NCBI GenBank assembly: GCA_028583605.1
Contig: CM053326.1
Location: 14,610,587 to 14,674,586 of the forward strand
DNA from: Dastarcus helophoroides
Lineage: Eukaryota > Arthropoda > Insecta > Coleoptera > Bothrideridae
Reading direction: 5' to 3'
DNA: 64,000 nucleotides
In this document: positions 44,830 to 57,671 of the stretch, in pieces
Numbering within the stretch: position 1 is the first letter of the stretch
Layout of the letters: each line of letters begins with the position of its first letter
Made by a program: the position numbers and the translations under genes
The notes under the pieces: generated by a model
Told to the model about the DNA's origin: nothing
The model's database searches: none
Seen by the model: the letters and a program-made list of their open reading frames with translations, nothing else

Positions 44830-46600
44830 GGAAAAACTCCTGGAAATATACAACTTGATATGATTGAGGCAAACGTTTCAATCTCAGTGGCGGCAATCCA
44901 TAATATCTGTACTACATGTAATTTTCTCCAAAACGCGGTAAATGGCCTATCTAGCTAGTCTACAATGTCAGGTTTTAACTTTTATGCTTTCAAGTCTAAA
45001 GTGATTAAATTTAGCCGAAGGAGAGAAACCCATAAACTACGTATAATATTAAATAATCAACCTTTACAAGTGATAGATCGACAAAAATTTCTTAGACTAA
45101 CCTAACTTAACTTAGACTAGCTAACTGGAAACAACACATCCAAGAATTTAAAGGACATTGCTCAAAATGTCTAAACATATTAAAAACGTTATCACATTAC
45201 CACTGGGATGCAGAAAAGGAAACCTTCCTCAGGAGATACAGAGCCTTAATATGTTTCAAACTAGATTACTACTGTTTAATCTATATGAGCACTAGCAAAT
45301 CTATCCTAAAAAGCCCGAACACCGTACATTACATCGCTGTTCGCATATGTCTGGATGCTTTTAGATCTAATCCTACCGAATTCCCCTCTGCTGTGATGCT
45401 CACGAGCTCCCTCTTTCGTTGCGACGCGAAAAATATCTCCTGTCATATGCCACAAAAATATCTACCAACCCCAACAATCCAGTCTATGGTATATTCAACT
45501 CCTTCCAAACGCTAGCACCAAATCGTCCGAGAAGTTTACTTTCTGTCTGTCAAATTTTGAAATCTTTGCGAAAAGACATTAATCTTTTCAACACAACTGT
45601 AAATTGTACTCCACCTATACCCCCATGGTTTTTAACATTACATTTCATTAACACATATTTGTGTAAATATAGAAAACGAAAAGCTTCTAATGCCCTTCTC
45701 AGGCAAGCTTTCTTGGATTTAATTGCAGCAAATAGCACCCTGTGCACCGATGCCTCAAAAAAACGAAAATGGATTTAGCTGTTCAGTTACCACATCCAAC
45801 TCTGCCAGAGCAAATTATTAGCTCCCCATCTACTGCAGCGTTCATTATTGAGAATTATATGGTATCTTTATGGCACCTAAATCGATCAGAATAGCAAATA
45901 AAAAAACAGTCGCTATATGCATAGCCTCATTCGCCTCAGTCCATTGCTTAGATAATATCTATATTCAAAATCCTCTGGCTCAAAAAATTCATGAAAATTT
46001 TTACCATTTATATGCCTAGGGCATTAATACAACTATTTTTGGGTGTCATTTCATGTTGGCATCAGCAGCAATGAAAATGCTGATTAAGCAGCCAAATAAG
46101 CTCTAGACTCTGATTTGCCCATAGAAGAGGTACATCTCTAACATGATGTAAAAAAATTTGTTAAAACAAACAATATTACATAAGTAGCAAACGGATTGGA
46201 GTCGATCAAATACTAAATTGGACTCAATTCAACCTATAATTGAAAACACCAGGATGGCGCCAATGAAAAGAAAAGACAACATTATTTTCAGAAGACTAAG
46301 AATCAACCACACCAAAATTACATAATTACCTAATTGTTATTACTACAAATATCGCCTTACAGTGAAGCTCATCCTTGTCGAATGTCCACAACACGCTGAG
46401 GCTGGACAACGCTTCCACCTAACAGCTGATCTTAAAGAAGGCCTCACCTTTAATAACTACAATAATATAATACAGTTTCTACACCATATTAAAATGTATA
46501 ATCGTATGCAAACCACTGTCAACTTTGTCCACTAACTAAATATGTGCCAAGGGCCCTCAGCAATCAGAGCATGCTAATTTCAAATAAATAAATAAAATAA
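44830..46600 (+). pseudogene. LINE ORF2 remnant: RT end, RNase H and A-rich tail
   Basis: The + frames give CNFLQNAVNGLS, then GFNFYAFKSKVIKFSRRRE-type sequence (44980), IILNNQPLQVIDRQKFL, WKQHIQEFKGHCSKCLNILK, RYRALICFKLDYYCLIY, and VRICLDAFRSNP. This is the Jockey/I-type thumb region. From 45419 the frame RREKYLLSYATKISTNPNNP runs to LCTDASKKRKWI at 45775, where TDASK is the start of an RNase H domain. The 3' end holds IIQFLHHIKMYN-like sequence and an AAATAAATAAATAAAATAAA tail at about 46580. Several in-frame stops and the missing palm domain show a dead, 5'-truncated copy. The RNase H separates it from the Jockey remnant at 8600. Confidence 0.8.
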
Positions 46601-48337
46601 AGGGGTGTCCAAAAATAAAATTTTCTTCTCTAAATATCAACAAAAAATGTTGTATATTGGTTTGCGTTTCGGGCTCATGAGGGTAGTACACTTATGTGAA
46701 CTACTTTGTATACTCAAATCTTCTTGAATGGTAAAGCGGATATTAGCATATTTTGCTTCTAATCGTTGAGATTGATTTGAATACCATTTATGGCTGAGTT
46801 CATCGATAGTAAAAATAATATATTGAATATAATGGTAACACGTTGCGAGGTAGTTTTGTTTCGACGGTATTCCCAACGAAATATGTGTATGATATTTATT
46901 TTTTAATTTGTCTTAAAACCAAAGATTAACATATATTTCTATTAGGTGTATTATACATATATTGTTTAAAGAAGAGAAAATTATGCTTGGAACCGTTAAG
47001 TGTATAATAAAATAAAACTTAATTTGTTTGAGTTAAATTGCCTATAGTGATAAACAAGAAAAGTCCAGAGGGCAAAAACAAACTTTTTTGAAATTAAGAG
47101 TAAAACATATATTCACCCTAGACTCGTAAATTAAAACTTCGGTCGATTTATCGTTGGATGAAACATTCATATAATTTTGTAAAAACATTATTATTAATTT
47201 TTGATTTCCATTCGCTTAAAGAGGCAAGTTTGTAACTTCTTCAACTCGTTAACTTCGAAATGGCGGCATCGTAAAAGATTAGGGTCATTGAAAAAACCTC
47301 CAAAAATAAAAACAAACTCTATAAGAACGGCCTAGGGCCTTGTTATAAAGTTGAAGAGTTCTCTTTTTAACATATTTTGTTTCTGAAACGTGCTGAAAGT
47401 TGTTGTATTGTTTTATTAAGTTTAGTTAGAAACAATTTCGTCTTTATTCATGTTGATATCAGTTCTTCAAATATCGATCCTCTTGACGTGTAATATAAGG
47501 AATGAGTCGCTTCAAGACACCAGATGTAGCAGACTGACTTAAAAAAGATATTTTATATTACCCAGTTTGAAGTTTTGTTTGCTCTAACTTTATGTGTGTG
47601 CGTCATATTGAAAAATCAGGAGAAATGTTATTCCTATATAATATTGAATATCTGGCTTTCAATATTTGCATTGCGGTTTCCAAATGTGTGTTGGCAATTC
47701 TTTAACATAAATTTAAATTGAAGTTGAAATATTGGGTTTTCTAAGAAAGAGATGATTTACTTTTGCATTATTATAAAAATTAAATTAGTCTAAAATGATT
47801 TCATTTCCAATTAAAAATAAAAAATAGAATCATATTTATAACATCAATTTAAAAAATACAAATCTTTAGTAACACTAAAATTAAACACCCCGAAAGTTGT
47901 CTTTAAAGGGGATTTTCGCTATTTGCACTAACTTCGATATTTTTAAACATTTGACATCTCAGTGTATTATTTATTTTATAAGTTTTTAATCTGTTGAGAC
48001 ATAGTCGATCTGATTTATTATTTTATCATTTAGTTATGCTCTACGTGTTGTAAGCTTCTTATTATCGCATTTGGTTTTAACAGAACAATAATCACTTTTG
48101 ATCGTTATTATTCGGTGTGTCATAAAATATAATAATAATAGCTCCATTTTAGAAGAACGGGATTTAGCTACTACTAGTAAGGCCGAATGGCATACGAGGA
48201 ACAGCAGACAGTGTGACTAGCAATACGTTTCAACCACCTATTATTACTTTGAGTTACAATTTTCATTTGACCGTAAAGTAAAGGCTAAATGGACATTGAG
48301 CAACGGACCATTTTTTTAAAATAACCGGTACCTGAAG
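46601..48337. other. Intronic AT-rich stretch, nothing recognised
   Basis: No coding or terminal signals that I can support. Confidence 0.45.
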
Positions 48338-48409
48338 CCGCGAGAGGGAATCGAACCTTGTTCCCCTAGAATGGGAGTCTTATCTTGTATCAATGGACTA
48401 CCGACCGTC
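48338..48409 (-). tRNA. tRNA-like pseudogene or SINE head
   Basis: The minus strand has the length of a tRNA (72 nt) and a perfect RNA polymerase III B box (GGTTCGATTCC), with GGTAGTCCATTGATAC in the D-arm place and CTCC-7 nt-GGGG in the anticodon-arm place. The acceptor strands (GACGGTC and TCGCGGC) pair poorly, and the T stem has two mismatches. The anticodon cannot be fixed: TTC if the loop is CATTCTA, TCT if it is ATTCTAG. A tRNA-derived repeat or pseudogene is more likely than a working gene. Confidence 0.35.
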
Positions 48410-50075
48410 TGTTATAAAATGAAACTGAACAAGGAAGTTAGACTATTTGATTAATCAAATAATTAAACCAGAGATGTCCAATCCGCTGTTGGCTAGTCAC
48501 GTGTCTATCGCTACAACTTTTAATGGGGCTCGCGGAAACTATGTAAAGGTATTCCGTCACTTTTTTTTGTTCTTTCTTAGTCGTCACCCTTCAAATTCAA
48601 CTTTTAAATTTTTAACTTATGATTTGATTTTAATCAAGTTAAAGGCTAGGCATCGCTGGTTTAAACAATTCTTTCTTTTCTGATAAATGACAAATCGATA
48701 AGAAAATTGTTCACAAAAATTGGTGGCTTTTAGTTTGTTTACATATGTATACAAAGGTCAAATGACAAAGATATAATGTCATTTTTTAACAATATTTGTC
48801 TTATTATGCCTTATTATTTCATGTTATATTTTTGCTCGGTACACGGGAACTTGCGCTGAAAAGTACTGTGCGTTTCAATAAAAATTATCCACCCTAAATA
48901 ACTTTCTTTATTGTCATTTCAAAGAAAAACACCCGAAAAAAAAACTAAGTGAATTATTTAATTCCTAAATTTAGTTCTATTAGTTTTCTTTTAAAAAAAT
49001 GCTGTAAATAGTCATTCTCACCAGGTGCCACCTGGGCTGGAAGGGACAACTTATTCTTAATATTGTTGAAAATAGGTTAAAACCATGGTTGCAGCATGTG
49101 CAGACGCTTAAATGTATGTAAATGTTATATTCACAGAATAGCTAGGATAATTAAAACAGCAAATAATCAATTTAAAATTCATGAGTAGAGACCGCCTTTT
49201 AGGCACAATAAAATAAGGTAAGAAGGTGAACACAGTGAAAAATTACGTAAAAAACTAATAGCTGAAAAAGTCATTAAAAAAGCAAAATACTCTAAAAAGG
49301 CACTAAAAGGTCAAAATCACAATTGCCGAGAAAGGGCAAGGCCGTAGTTAGAAATCTTGCAAAAGAAGTTTAAAAATCTATGTAAACCTAACTATGTAAA
49401 TCTAAAATTTTGAAAATCAAAATTTCGGGATTAGGATCGAAATTTCAAAATAAAATCAAAATTTCTAGTTTCAAGAAAAGAGTTATAGAGTTAGGTATTG
49501 AATTTGGCATTTTGAGCAAAAAAAAAAAATTCGACAAAAGACAATAATAAAAACTGCCTCGAAATCTCAGTAAAAAAACTACATTTCGTATTAAAATTTG
49601 AACATAAATGAACATGTCTAGAATAAACCCAAAACTTGAAGTTTCAAATTGAATTTTTTACAAAATAATTAAAAGTTGAAAGCCGAAATTTTTAGTAAAA
49701 GACATTTCAAAAAAATATACAATTTCAAAATTATTTTTATTACTAGATTTCAAGTCAAAATGAAACATCACTTTTCGAGTATAGAATCAAATATTTCGAG
49801 AAAAAAGTCAAAATTTTAATACTACAGTATCGACATTAAAAGGTCACAGTTTAGGTTAAAATTTTACGAAAAAAGTTTAAAGTTTGCGATTAAAGCTTAA
49901 ACTTTGAAAAACCGTGTCAAGTTAAACTTTTCTTGCAATCCTTTTTTTTATTCGAAACTTCGACCTTATGTTCGAAATATTATAAAAAATGTTAAATTTT
50001 GCAGTCTAAAAGTTTAAATCTTAAACTCCAGATTTGGAACAAAATTTAAATTTTAAGAAAATCTCAAAATTCATA
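48410..50075. other. Intronic stretch with diffuse AAATTT-word array
   Basis: 48410-49360 shows nothing recognised. 49370-50060 is the AT-rich array of words such as AAAATTTCGAAA, like 13140-13700. Confidence 0.4.
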
Positions 50076-50077
50076 TA

Positions 50078-51530
50078 CAGGTTGAACCTAATTTGATTTC
50101 CACTATAGGGATCTCGTAAACTATTAGAGGTACAAGGAAGCTTAACTGGACAAAGTAATGCAGAATTAAATGCCTAATATTATTTTGCTGAGAAAAAAAT
50201 TGAATTTTATTTCATTTTTGTTTTATTTAGAAACAACCGAAAATCGTAATTTTTAAAAATCAGCTGTAACTTGTTTATTTAGAGTCCGATTGAAAAAATT
50301 TAAAAACTTTAATTAGTTGTTTTTTTGAGGCCTTTTCATTGCTGTGCGTTAACTTTTTTTAAATTTCAATGTTTCCGAGAAAATTGTGTCAACTCTGTTA
50401 TTTCTTATGGAAGCCATATTCAATTTTATCATTTTCGAATTTGACATTTTCCTGATTAATTTGATATATGCCATGCCATGCCTGAAATCTGACAAAGTGG
50501 GTTAAATGAACCAAGTTTTTATTTTTAAACAAAAAAAATATAGTGGGCTACGAAGTGCCACAACTGTTAATAATAAAAATATAGTACTTAATTGCGTAAC
50601 AACAAATATTAAAAACTAAAAATATTGTAACAAACTGTGCAATATTTAAGCACTTATTTGTTATTAGTGTAATCTTAACGTGCATGCACACCTTTAAATG
50701 GCGTAATTCTATGAAAAAGTTAGATGTAAAAATTTTGTTGTCAATTTTTACAAAAATTCTTTTAACATTGAATTAAATTGGTGTAACGTAAAATATTTAA
50801 CAACATAACATTAAAAATGACTCTCATATTTATGCACATTATCCGTCTTAAAATATTTAACTTCCAGAGAAATCTAGAACGTACACTTGCGTATGAGTCA
50901 TGGGAAAGTCTTTCTTAATGAAGCCCTTAGAATGTTTAGAGAATTACGTAAATTAAAGGGAATCATGCACGTTACGATTATTAATAAATATTTCACTCCT
51001 TCGCAGTGTGTTATAATAAATATTTTTGGGTTTTTAATGATAATTATTGCTTTTTTAGGAACTGGATTTCTTATTATTCAAGGTTATGAAACTTGCATCG
51101 TCTACTATTATTTTTTGTATGTTTAAAAATGAAAAATTAATTCATTTAACCCACTATACCACATTTAAAGTATGGCATGTTAAATATCAAATTAATGAGA
51201 AAAATATGCTAAATACGAAAATGATAAAATCCATTATGGCGTCTATGAGACGTAGTTGACATAATTTTCTCGAAAACAGTTTTCAGAAAGAAATATTGTA
51301 CAGCAATGAAAAGGCCTTGAAAAAAAAACTAATTTTATTTTCTGAATTTTTTCAATTGGACTTCAAATAAACAAGTTTCAGCTGATTTTTCAAAATGACG
51401 ATTTTCAGTTTTTTTTCTAAATAAAATTAAGACGAATTGGAATTTAATTGTTTTTTTAGTAAAATAATGTAAGGCATTAAATTCTGCATTACTTTTCCCA
51501 TTTAAGGCTCATAAAGGATCTTTTCAGATT
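50078..51530. repeat. Palindromic TA/CAGG element, copy with decayed right end
   Basis: The left end is TA-CAGGTTGAACC, then TTTGATTTCC and GTCGTAAACTATTAGA-like sequence, matching the complete copy at 61531-62962 over its whole length, including the centre (TATTTATGCACATTATCCGT near 50829). The arms are inverted copies of each other, about 700 bp long. The right end fades after CCCATTTAAGG at about 51507. A 79-codon ORF at 50887-51126 crosses the right arm, but is broken in the other copy. Confidence 0.75.
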
Positions 51531-53505
51531 CAACACGAAATTTCGAGAAAAACTTGGAATCTGTAATAAGGTTTTTAAAATTATTTAAATTATTTAAAAT
51601 TAAAGTTTAAATATGGTATTTGAATCAAATTTACTACTCTTTAGTAAAAATTCAAAATCTAATCATAATTTTGAGGAGACTTTTTTAATAATTTTTCTAT
51701 GAATTATTTATATAAATTTTGTCTTAAATGTCCATTCTTTTAAGAATTTGGAGATTTTACATAAAATCTGAGCAGTTTTAAAAGTTCAGAATTTAAAATT
51801 TGGGCTTGTTTTCACAACTTTTAACTAACCAGTTTAACTTAACGTTGAGTAGACTGGTTTTGATATTTCTATTTTGATTTGGAAAATTTGCCTTCTTTCT
51901 CAAAAGTTCAACCTAAAAGTAAAAACTTTGGAAAAAAGTTTGATGTTTCAAATTTAAGTTTTCCAATTTAGACTTTAATTAAGAATATTTTACTTTTAAT
52001 CACGACGCTAGAACTTATATTTTTAGAGAAACTTGATTTGTAAAATTTTTACATCTTTTCGAGTTTAAAAATGCCAAAATTAAAGTCAAAATTTGGAAAA
52101 AAAAAACTGGTTTAAATAACTTTGGTTTTTTCTTTCACAATCCTCACATTGGCAGTGGCTCAATATTTATTTCGGTCGACGCTTAAACGGTTTTTAAAAC
52201 ATTTTTACTGGGAATGTTGAGAACCCAGTAAAGGTCTTAACAAACCTCAGAATTTAATAATTTTTTTTTGAAATTTGGACATTTTTTCTACAATTCCTAA
52301 TTTAAAATGCCTTGTAGTTTATATAGTTTATCTATTTTTTTTTATTTTGACTTTTTTTTATAAATTATGGCTTCCTTTTTTCTCAAGGTCAACTTGCTTC
52401 TAAAATATAGAGTTTAAAATATTAAAAATTGACTCCAGTTGACTCCAAATTTGTGGTGAATTAGTGACTATTGAAAAAAAGTTGTTTAAAAAAATGAGGA
52501 GATATGCCGTCATATATTGACAAATGTTTCTAAGGGCCTTAAAAAGAGGTGACGTTTTTGTTTACAGTTAGAAGATGGTCATTTTAAGCACCTATCGGTA
52601 TTATTTCTTGTATTTGCAACACGTTTCAACTACTTCATAATATTAAAAATTTTAAGTGGTGATTATCAAATCTTTTTCCTTAAATCTGTTTTTTATTACA
52701 AGTATTTCCGATTTTCTAAAATGCGATAGTTGACTCGATAAATATTAAATTCGGTAAAATCCATTTTCACTTTAAAAATGTGCGTTTTCCACGAAAACAC
52801 CTACAGTTAGCTGTAGGAAACCGTAATAACATTTGATAAAGAATCAAGTTCTACAAGCAATGTAGGCATAAAATACAAGATGATTTATTTAAAATAAACA
52901 AATTAGTAGCATTTAAAACTTGTAATTATTTAGTTACATGTTTTGGACACCCCTTATAGACTAGACAATTTTTTAAATGTGCGACAGAAAAACTAGTCAT
53001 TTGGTAGAACTGAACCTAAATTTCGTTTTAATAGTTGAAGTACGTGTTGAGAATTTAAACCTTAAAATTTGTACTACATTTTCTTAAACATCAAAACATC
53101 TCAAAATTCTTAAGGTTTAGATGGGGTAAACCTTAATGAAACTGGCTTTTATTTTAACATTAGAGTCCGAAAATGTAAAACATTTAGCGTGTTCTATTAA
53201 AAAATACAACTTTGATACATTTTGTGATTTTGGAAGACCCTATACAAGTGTGAAACAAATTTTTTAATGTACCACCATGGATTCCTATCTACCCCCAAAA
53301 CATTTTTATTATCAGGTAGTGTAGGTATAATCTTTCGTGTCATATGTCGTGAATAACCCGGAATAATGTGATAACATTTTCTTTGACATAAACTATTAGA
53401 TTTTATATTTAACTATAAACAAAGACAAAGAGTACGTAAAAAAATTGTCATTCAAAGTTATCACAACTCAACGTTACTTTAATTTCAGAAATTGTAAAAA
53501 TTCTG
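51531..53505. other. AT-rich array and unrecognised intron sequence
   Basis: 51540-52500 repeats AAATTT/TTTAAA-rich words. 52500-53505 has no supported feature. Confidence 0.4.
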
Positions 53506-53507
53506 TA

Positions 53508-55051
53508 CAGCGAGAGCGAAACTCGATGTTTCGGCGCTATTATAAGAAAAACAAGGACGATGTACAAAATCTGAATGGGGATTCTTACACTGGATTAAAT
53601 AAGGTCCATTTTAAGTTAAATCTGCATACTTTTCCAGATTTGGAAACCAAAGTAATGACGTCATTGAATTTTTTTTGCAGAAATATACTTATATTTTACC
53701 ACATTTAAAAAGAACCAATTTTTCTAAACAAATTTTGTTAACAAAAAAAATTGGTGACCTTTTTCCTTTAAAAGTTATAGGCAAATTTATTGTAAAAAAT
53801 GTATTACTAAAAATTCCCAATTGGTACTATTTAATCAAACAACCTTTGGAGACAAATCTATTAAATATTCGTAAGTTTGAAATAACATGTTCGGGGTAGA
53901 GTATTCACCTATTTTTTTAGGGTTCTTTTGAAATACCCCACAAACTAATAAATAATACAGTGTGAATCAGAAAGAATGGGCCAATGCAAAACTGGAGATA
54001 CTAGACATTAAAATATTACGATTGAGTTTAACATGCCTTATACTAATGTGATTGGTTTAAGAGATACAGAGCCTTCAAAGTTTAAATTTTATTCTGAAAC
54101 TTCCCAATAATTGAGAAAGTTTTGGTGTTGTAAATTTAATATTCAAAAATCACAAAAAATACATTTCAACTTTTAAATGAAAATAACCTAAAAACCGTTG
54201 GCTTTAGACGACCTAAGCAAGAGTACCTTTGGTTTGTAAAATTGATCGTTTTTTTATATGGTCTACTTGTTTTGAGTATAACTCAACAGATAAAAAAAAT
54301 ATGTTTTAATTTACGTAAATGATTATGTGAAACTAGCGCCCTCTGGTAGCAACGTCAATATAAATTTAAAATTCGTAATTGCCACACCAAAAAACATAAA
54401 ATTCCGAAATATTAAATTTATACCATCAAAATTTTCTCAATTATTAAAAACTTTCAGAACAAAATTTATACTTTCAACGCCCTGTATCTCTTAAACCAGC
54501 CACATTGGTATAAGGCATATTGAGCTTAATCGTAATATTTTGGTGTCTAGTATCTTCAGTTTAGAGTTGTCCCTTTTTTTCTGACTTATCCTGTATATCA
54601 TTTACGTGAACGTTTTTCAAAGTCAAATGGCAACAAAAAATGCTTGTCAACTATTAGTTCAATTATTGACAGATGCTCATATGCTTTGATTTTTGGTTTA
54701 TTTCATTTCCAAAGGCTACTTGTTTAAATTGTAGTAATTAGGAATTTTTCATAAAATTCTTTTTTTACAATAAAATTGCTTATAACTTTTTAGCCAAAAA
54801 TAAAACAAAATTTATTTAAAAACAAAATTTGTTTAGAAAAACCAGTACCTTTTGGATATGCAAAATTACGGGTATGTTTCTGGAAAAAAGTTCAATGACG
54901 TCATTCCTTTGGTTTCCAGATCTGAAAAAATATGCAAACTTTACCTAGAATGGACTTTATTCAATCCAATTTAAGAACCTGCTTTCAGATTTCCTATATC
55001 GCTTTTCCTTGTCTTATAATAGAGCTGAGACATCGAGTTTCGCTCACCCTG
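53508..55051. repeat. Palindromic TA/CAG element holding a second one
   Basis: Ends are TA-CAGCGAGAGCGAAACTCGATG and CATCGAGTTTCGCTCACCCTG-TA. The arms pair over 400 bp or more: CTTTTCCAGATTTGGAAACC, then AATGACGTCATTGAA at 53640-53670, versus TTCAATGACGTCATT, then TTGGTTTCCAGATCTG at 54890-54925. A different palindromic element sits inside at 53958-54593. No transposase is present. Confidence 0.75.
53958..54593. repeat. Nested palindromic TA/CAG element
   Basis: Ends are TA-CAGTGTGAATCAGAAAGAAT and TTCTGACTTATCCTG-TA. The arms pair: GAGATACTAGACATTAAAAT with GGTGTCTAGTATCTTC, and TGGTTTAAGAGATACAG with CTGTATCTCTTAAACCAG. The 636-bp unit encodes nothing. Confidence 0.75.
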
Positions 55052-55089
55052 TACCGTTACTGGAATGGCATTGTGACTTGTTACTTTTT

Positions 55090-56490
55090 AATATTTCACA
55101 AGACAAACAAAATATTCCAATCCAACATAAAATAATAATTATGACAAATAATGCAATAACTGTTTAGTTACTATTTAAATTTACATTCACATCAATGGAA
55201 AACCCATTGTTGTATTAGAACAACTTAAGTGTAAGTAATGATAGAACTTCGTGTATGGCATATAAAAAGGTTAATCAGAAATAATCTTCTGAATAATTAT
55301 GTCATAAAAATTATTTAATTATATGCAATATGAATAATTTATTGAGATTTAAAAAAAAATAAAATCAATGTCAGTTGTCAATTAAGATGAGTTAAGATGA
55401 AAAAGTATACGTATATCTAGTTGAGCAAAATTTTGGCCAAAAATAGCCTACCAGATTTGGATTATATTGCACAAAATTTTATTAGCGGCTGACTATTTGA
55501 TCCCTCAGATATTAATAACGTTTTGCGAAACATAAAATGCAAACCTTTTATGTCATTTTAAAATGTGCCTAATGACCTAATGAATTAATTAATTGTTTTA
55601 ACTTGGATCAAAACACTAACAATTTAGTTTTTATGTAATATTTTTTAGTCGACGGCTATTCTTAATTACTTCAATTAACTACTCTTTGATAAATTTTTAG
55701 TTGTATATAGGGTGATTTCAAAAAAATTATTACAACTGATACCGGTGAGTCGTTAGTTAAAAAGAACACTTTGACATAAAAATGACCTTGGTAAAATGTT
55801 TACCCCTTACGAAATGCAGCCCTTCAAAGTACGAATTTAAAAGTGGCATTCGTTCTTATCGCACGCCTTGATTGGTCAATTTTATATAGTCTTTGAATGG
55901 GTATGAATTAAATCTATTAAATGATATGGCCAAGAAGGTGTTTTAACCTCTTTGGGTGTGGACCATATACTTATGATGTGGCATAACTACCTCAAGCTGC
56001 AAAATGGCTATACAGCTGGAAGTAGAAAAATTGGTATCTTTCTTTATATTTGTCGTCACACAAAAAAGTACTCCCTCTTCGAATTCTAACGTCACAATAC
56101 ATTTTTTAAATACAATGTTGTGTATTGCACATCACGTCCGTTGGTCGTGGTTTGCACCCTTATCGCAAAATGTCAAAAAAACACGATTTTTTGCCATATA
56201 AATGATTATATCTCGGGTAATTAGGCACCCAATCAGTTGTAATATAAATTTTGGTTAGAGGAGAGATTACTCTAAGCGATGATATTATTTGCTACATTTT
56301 TAAATTGTTATTAACTCTAAAATTCCCCATTGAAAAGCAAACTGTCATTTTGTGTGTACGTATATTATCGCGCTACAGTTCGCAACTCCTAATCGACTTT
56401 CCGAACTGACGAAAACAAAAACTTAAAGTTTAAGTGGAATTTTATGAAAACAGAGCTTCCGGGTTGTTTACAGTTCTAGCGGCAAATTAA
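55090..56490. other. Intronic stretch with a dispersed repeat
   Basis: 55708-55900 (AGGGTGATTTCAAAAAAATT; later GCATTCGTTCTTATCGCACGC) has a diverged relative at 1330-1400. 56350-56410 resembles 16060-16140. No gene is supported. Confidence 0.45.
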
Positions 56491-56497
56491 ATTCGAT

Positions 56498-56860
56498 TTG
56501 GGTAGTTTGAAGGATAAAGTAGAGCAAACGGACAGGTCCGGTATTAACCAAATTTCTTATAAAGATTGTCCTCAAAAGTACGTCGGGCAGACTAGGCGAT
56601 CTCTTAAAATTCGACTGAAGGAGCGTTTGGCTCATTTGAGGTACGGAAGAACTGTGAAGTTAAGTGTGGCTCGACATGCTTTTGAATTAGATCATAGGAT
56701 AGATAATAATATTAAACTGTGAAGAGGAGTAAATAAAAATTCTATGTTAAATGCTTGTGAAGGCTTAATCATTCATAAAGCTGAATCTTATGAATGGTTG
56801 CGCTGGTCTCTGTTAAAAATAGTTAAGGTTAATAGGTAAGGAATTGTGACAGTACGAAGT
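56498..56860 (+). pseudogene. Penelope-like GIY-YIG endonuclease and C-terminus
   Basis: The + frame from 56498 contains QISYKDCPQKYVGQTRRSLK, then IRLKERLAHLRYGR and SVARHAFELDHRID. KYVGQTxRSLxxRxxEH is the GIY-YIG nuclease core of Penelope-like elements, and HAFELDHxID is the downstream His/Asp block. After a TGA at 56720-56722 the same frame continues as RGVNKNSMLNACEGLIIHKA and YEWLRWSLLKIV, the family's C-terminal block. The protein would nick target DNA to prime reverse transcription. The reverse transcriptase is absent, so it is a 5'-truncated copy. A hammerhead-like motif and the tail module follow, giving the natural 3' end. Confidence 0.82.
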
Positions 56861-56951
56861 GTATGATTAGATGCGCATCCGCGTTCGGTTACGGTCGATC
56901 ATGCACGAAATGAATATTCTTAATATATAAGAGTTAATTTGAGGATTAGAT

Positions 56952-57004
56952 GTTAGTATCTCTCTGAAGATGATAGCTTGGTTATCGAAACGCGTTGGAG
57001 CAAC
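56952..57004 (+). ncRNA. Hammerhead-like motif in the Penelope 3' tail
   Basis: In order: GTT, loop AGTAT, stem I CTCT (56960-56963), core CTGAAGA (56964-56970, fits CUGANGA), a bulged T, stem II GATA...TATC (72-86), core GAAA (56987-56990), palindromic stem III ACGCGU, and UU before the predicted cut after 56996. Stem I returns as GGAG, then AAC pairs with GTT. One bulged base and a G-U pair weaken it. Degenerate versions occur in the copies near 10110 and 31480 on the minus strand. Confidence 0.55.
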
Positions 57005-57070
57005 CTCTGTTGTGTTTTTTTAATTTTTATTGGCTTCAGGGGACAAGATTTGTATTTCAATTTTTCATGA
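57005..57070 (+). repeat. Penelope-tail module copy
   Basis: Contains TCTGTTGTGTTTTTTTAATT and TTCAGGGGACAAGATTTG, the module shared with 9981-10075, 10400-10475, 12955-13040, 22090-22170 and 43533-43636. This copy is the one still attached to coding sequence, and so identifies the family. Confidence 0.75.
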
Positions 57071-57671
57071 ATTAAATAGATTTAGTTAAATTCGAACCTT
57101 AAGTCTTAGACTTCTTAATATTTACGCGTATGTGGAAAAAAAGAGTGTTAATCATAGTTGTGATATTTTTATAGTAGAATCATTAAATGCCATTTTTAAC
57201 TAGCAAGTGATAAGCTTAGTAAGAGATTCTTTATTAACTAGTCCATCGAAATATTAAAAAAAATATAGCGAAGATATGCATCACCACTAGATTTTAGCTG
57301 AAATATGCAACAACCGATAAAAATGGGTAAAATATGCATTTTCATAATTCGGTCTCTAGCATTACCCAAGAATCACTGTGAAAATTGCTGAAAACTAGCT
57401 AGAAACTACACAATTACGAATCTAAGATGTCGAAATAAAATCTGCTCTAATTGGCAAGGAAATAGAAGCTGGACAAATTGCGCACTAACTTTTACGGTAT
57501 GTTTACACTAGACACTTTATTCCGTATATTTCTGCCTAATATAAAATATATTAAGTGACAACTATTCTGAGAGAAGCATCCGAGACTCTCAGCTGTGTAA
57601 ATAAGTCTCACTATAGTTGACACTTAATACCTGTATTTTATCTCAAAGAGAAATGTACGAATAGAGTTATG

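Noticed and set aside
50887..51126. 79-codon ORF with a hydrophobic, membrane-like segment
   Set aside because: It lies in the arm of a palindromic element, and the matching region near 62296-62510 is broken by frameshifts and stops, so the frame is not conserved.
46604..52950. GGGGTGTCCAAAA at 46604 and its inverse near 52940 as ends of a 6.3-kb element
   Set aside because: Only about 13 bases match and nothing inside or outside supports one element.
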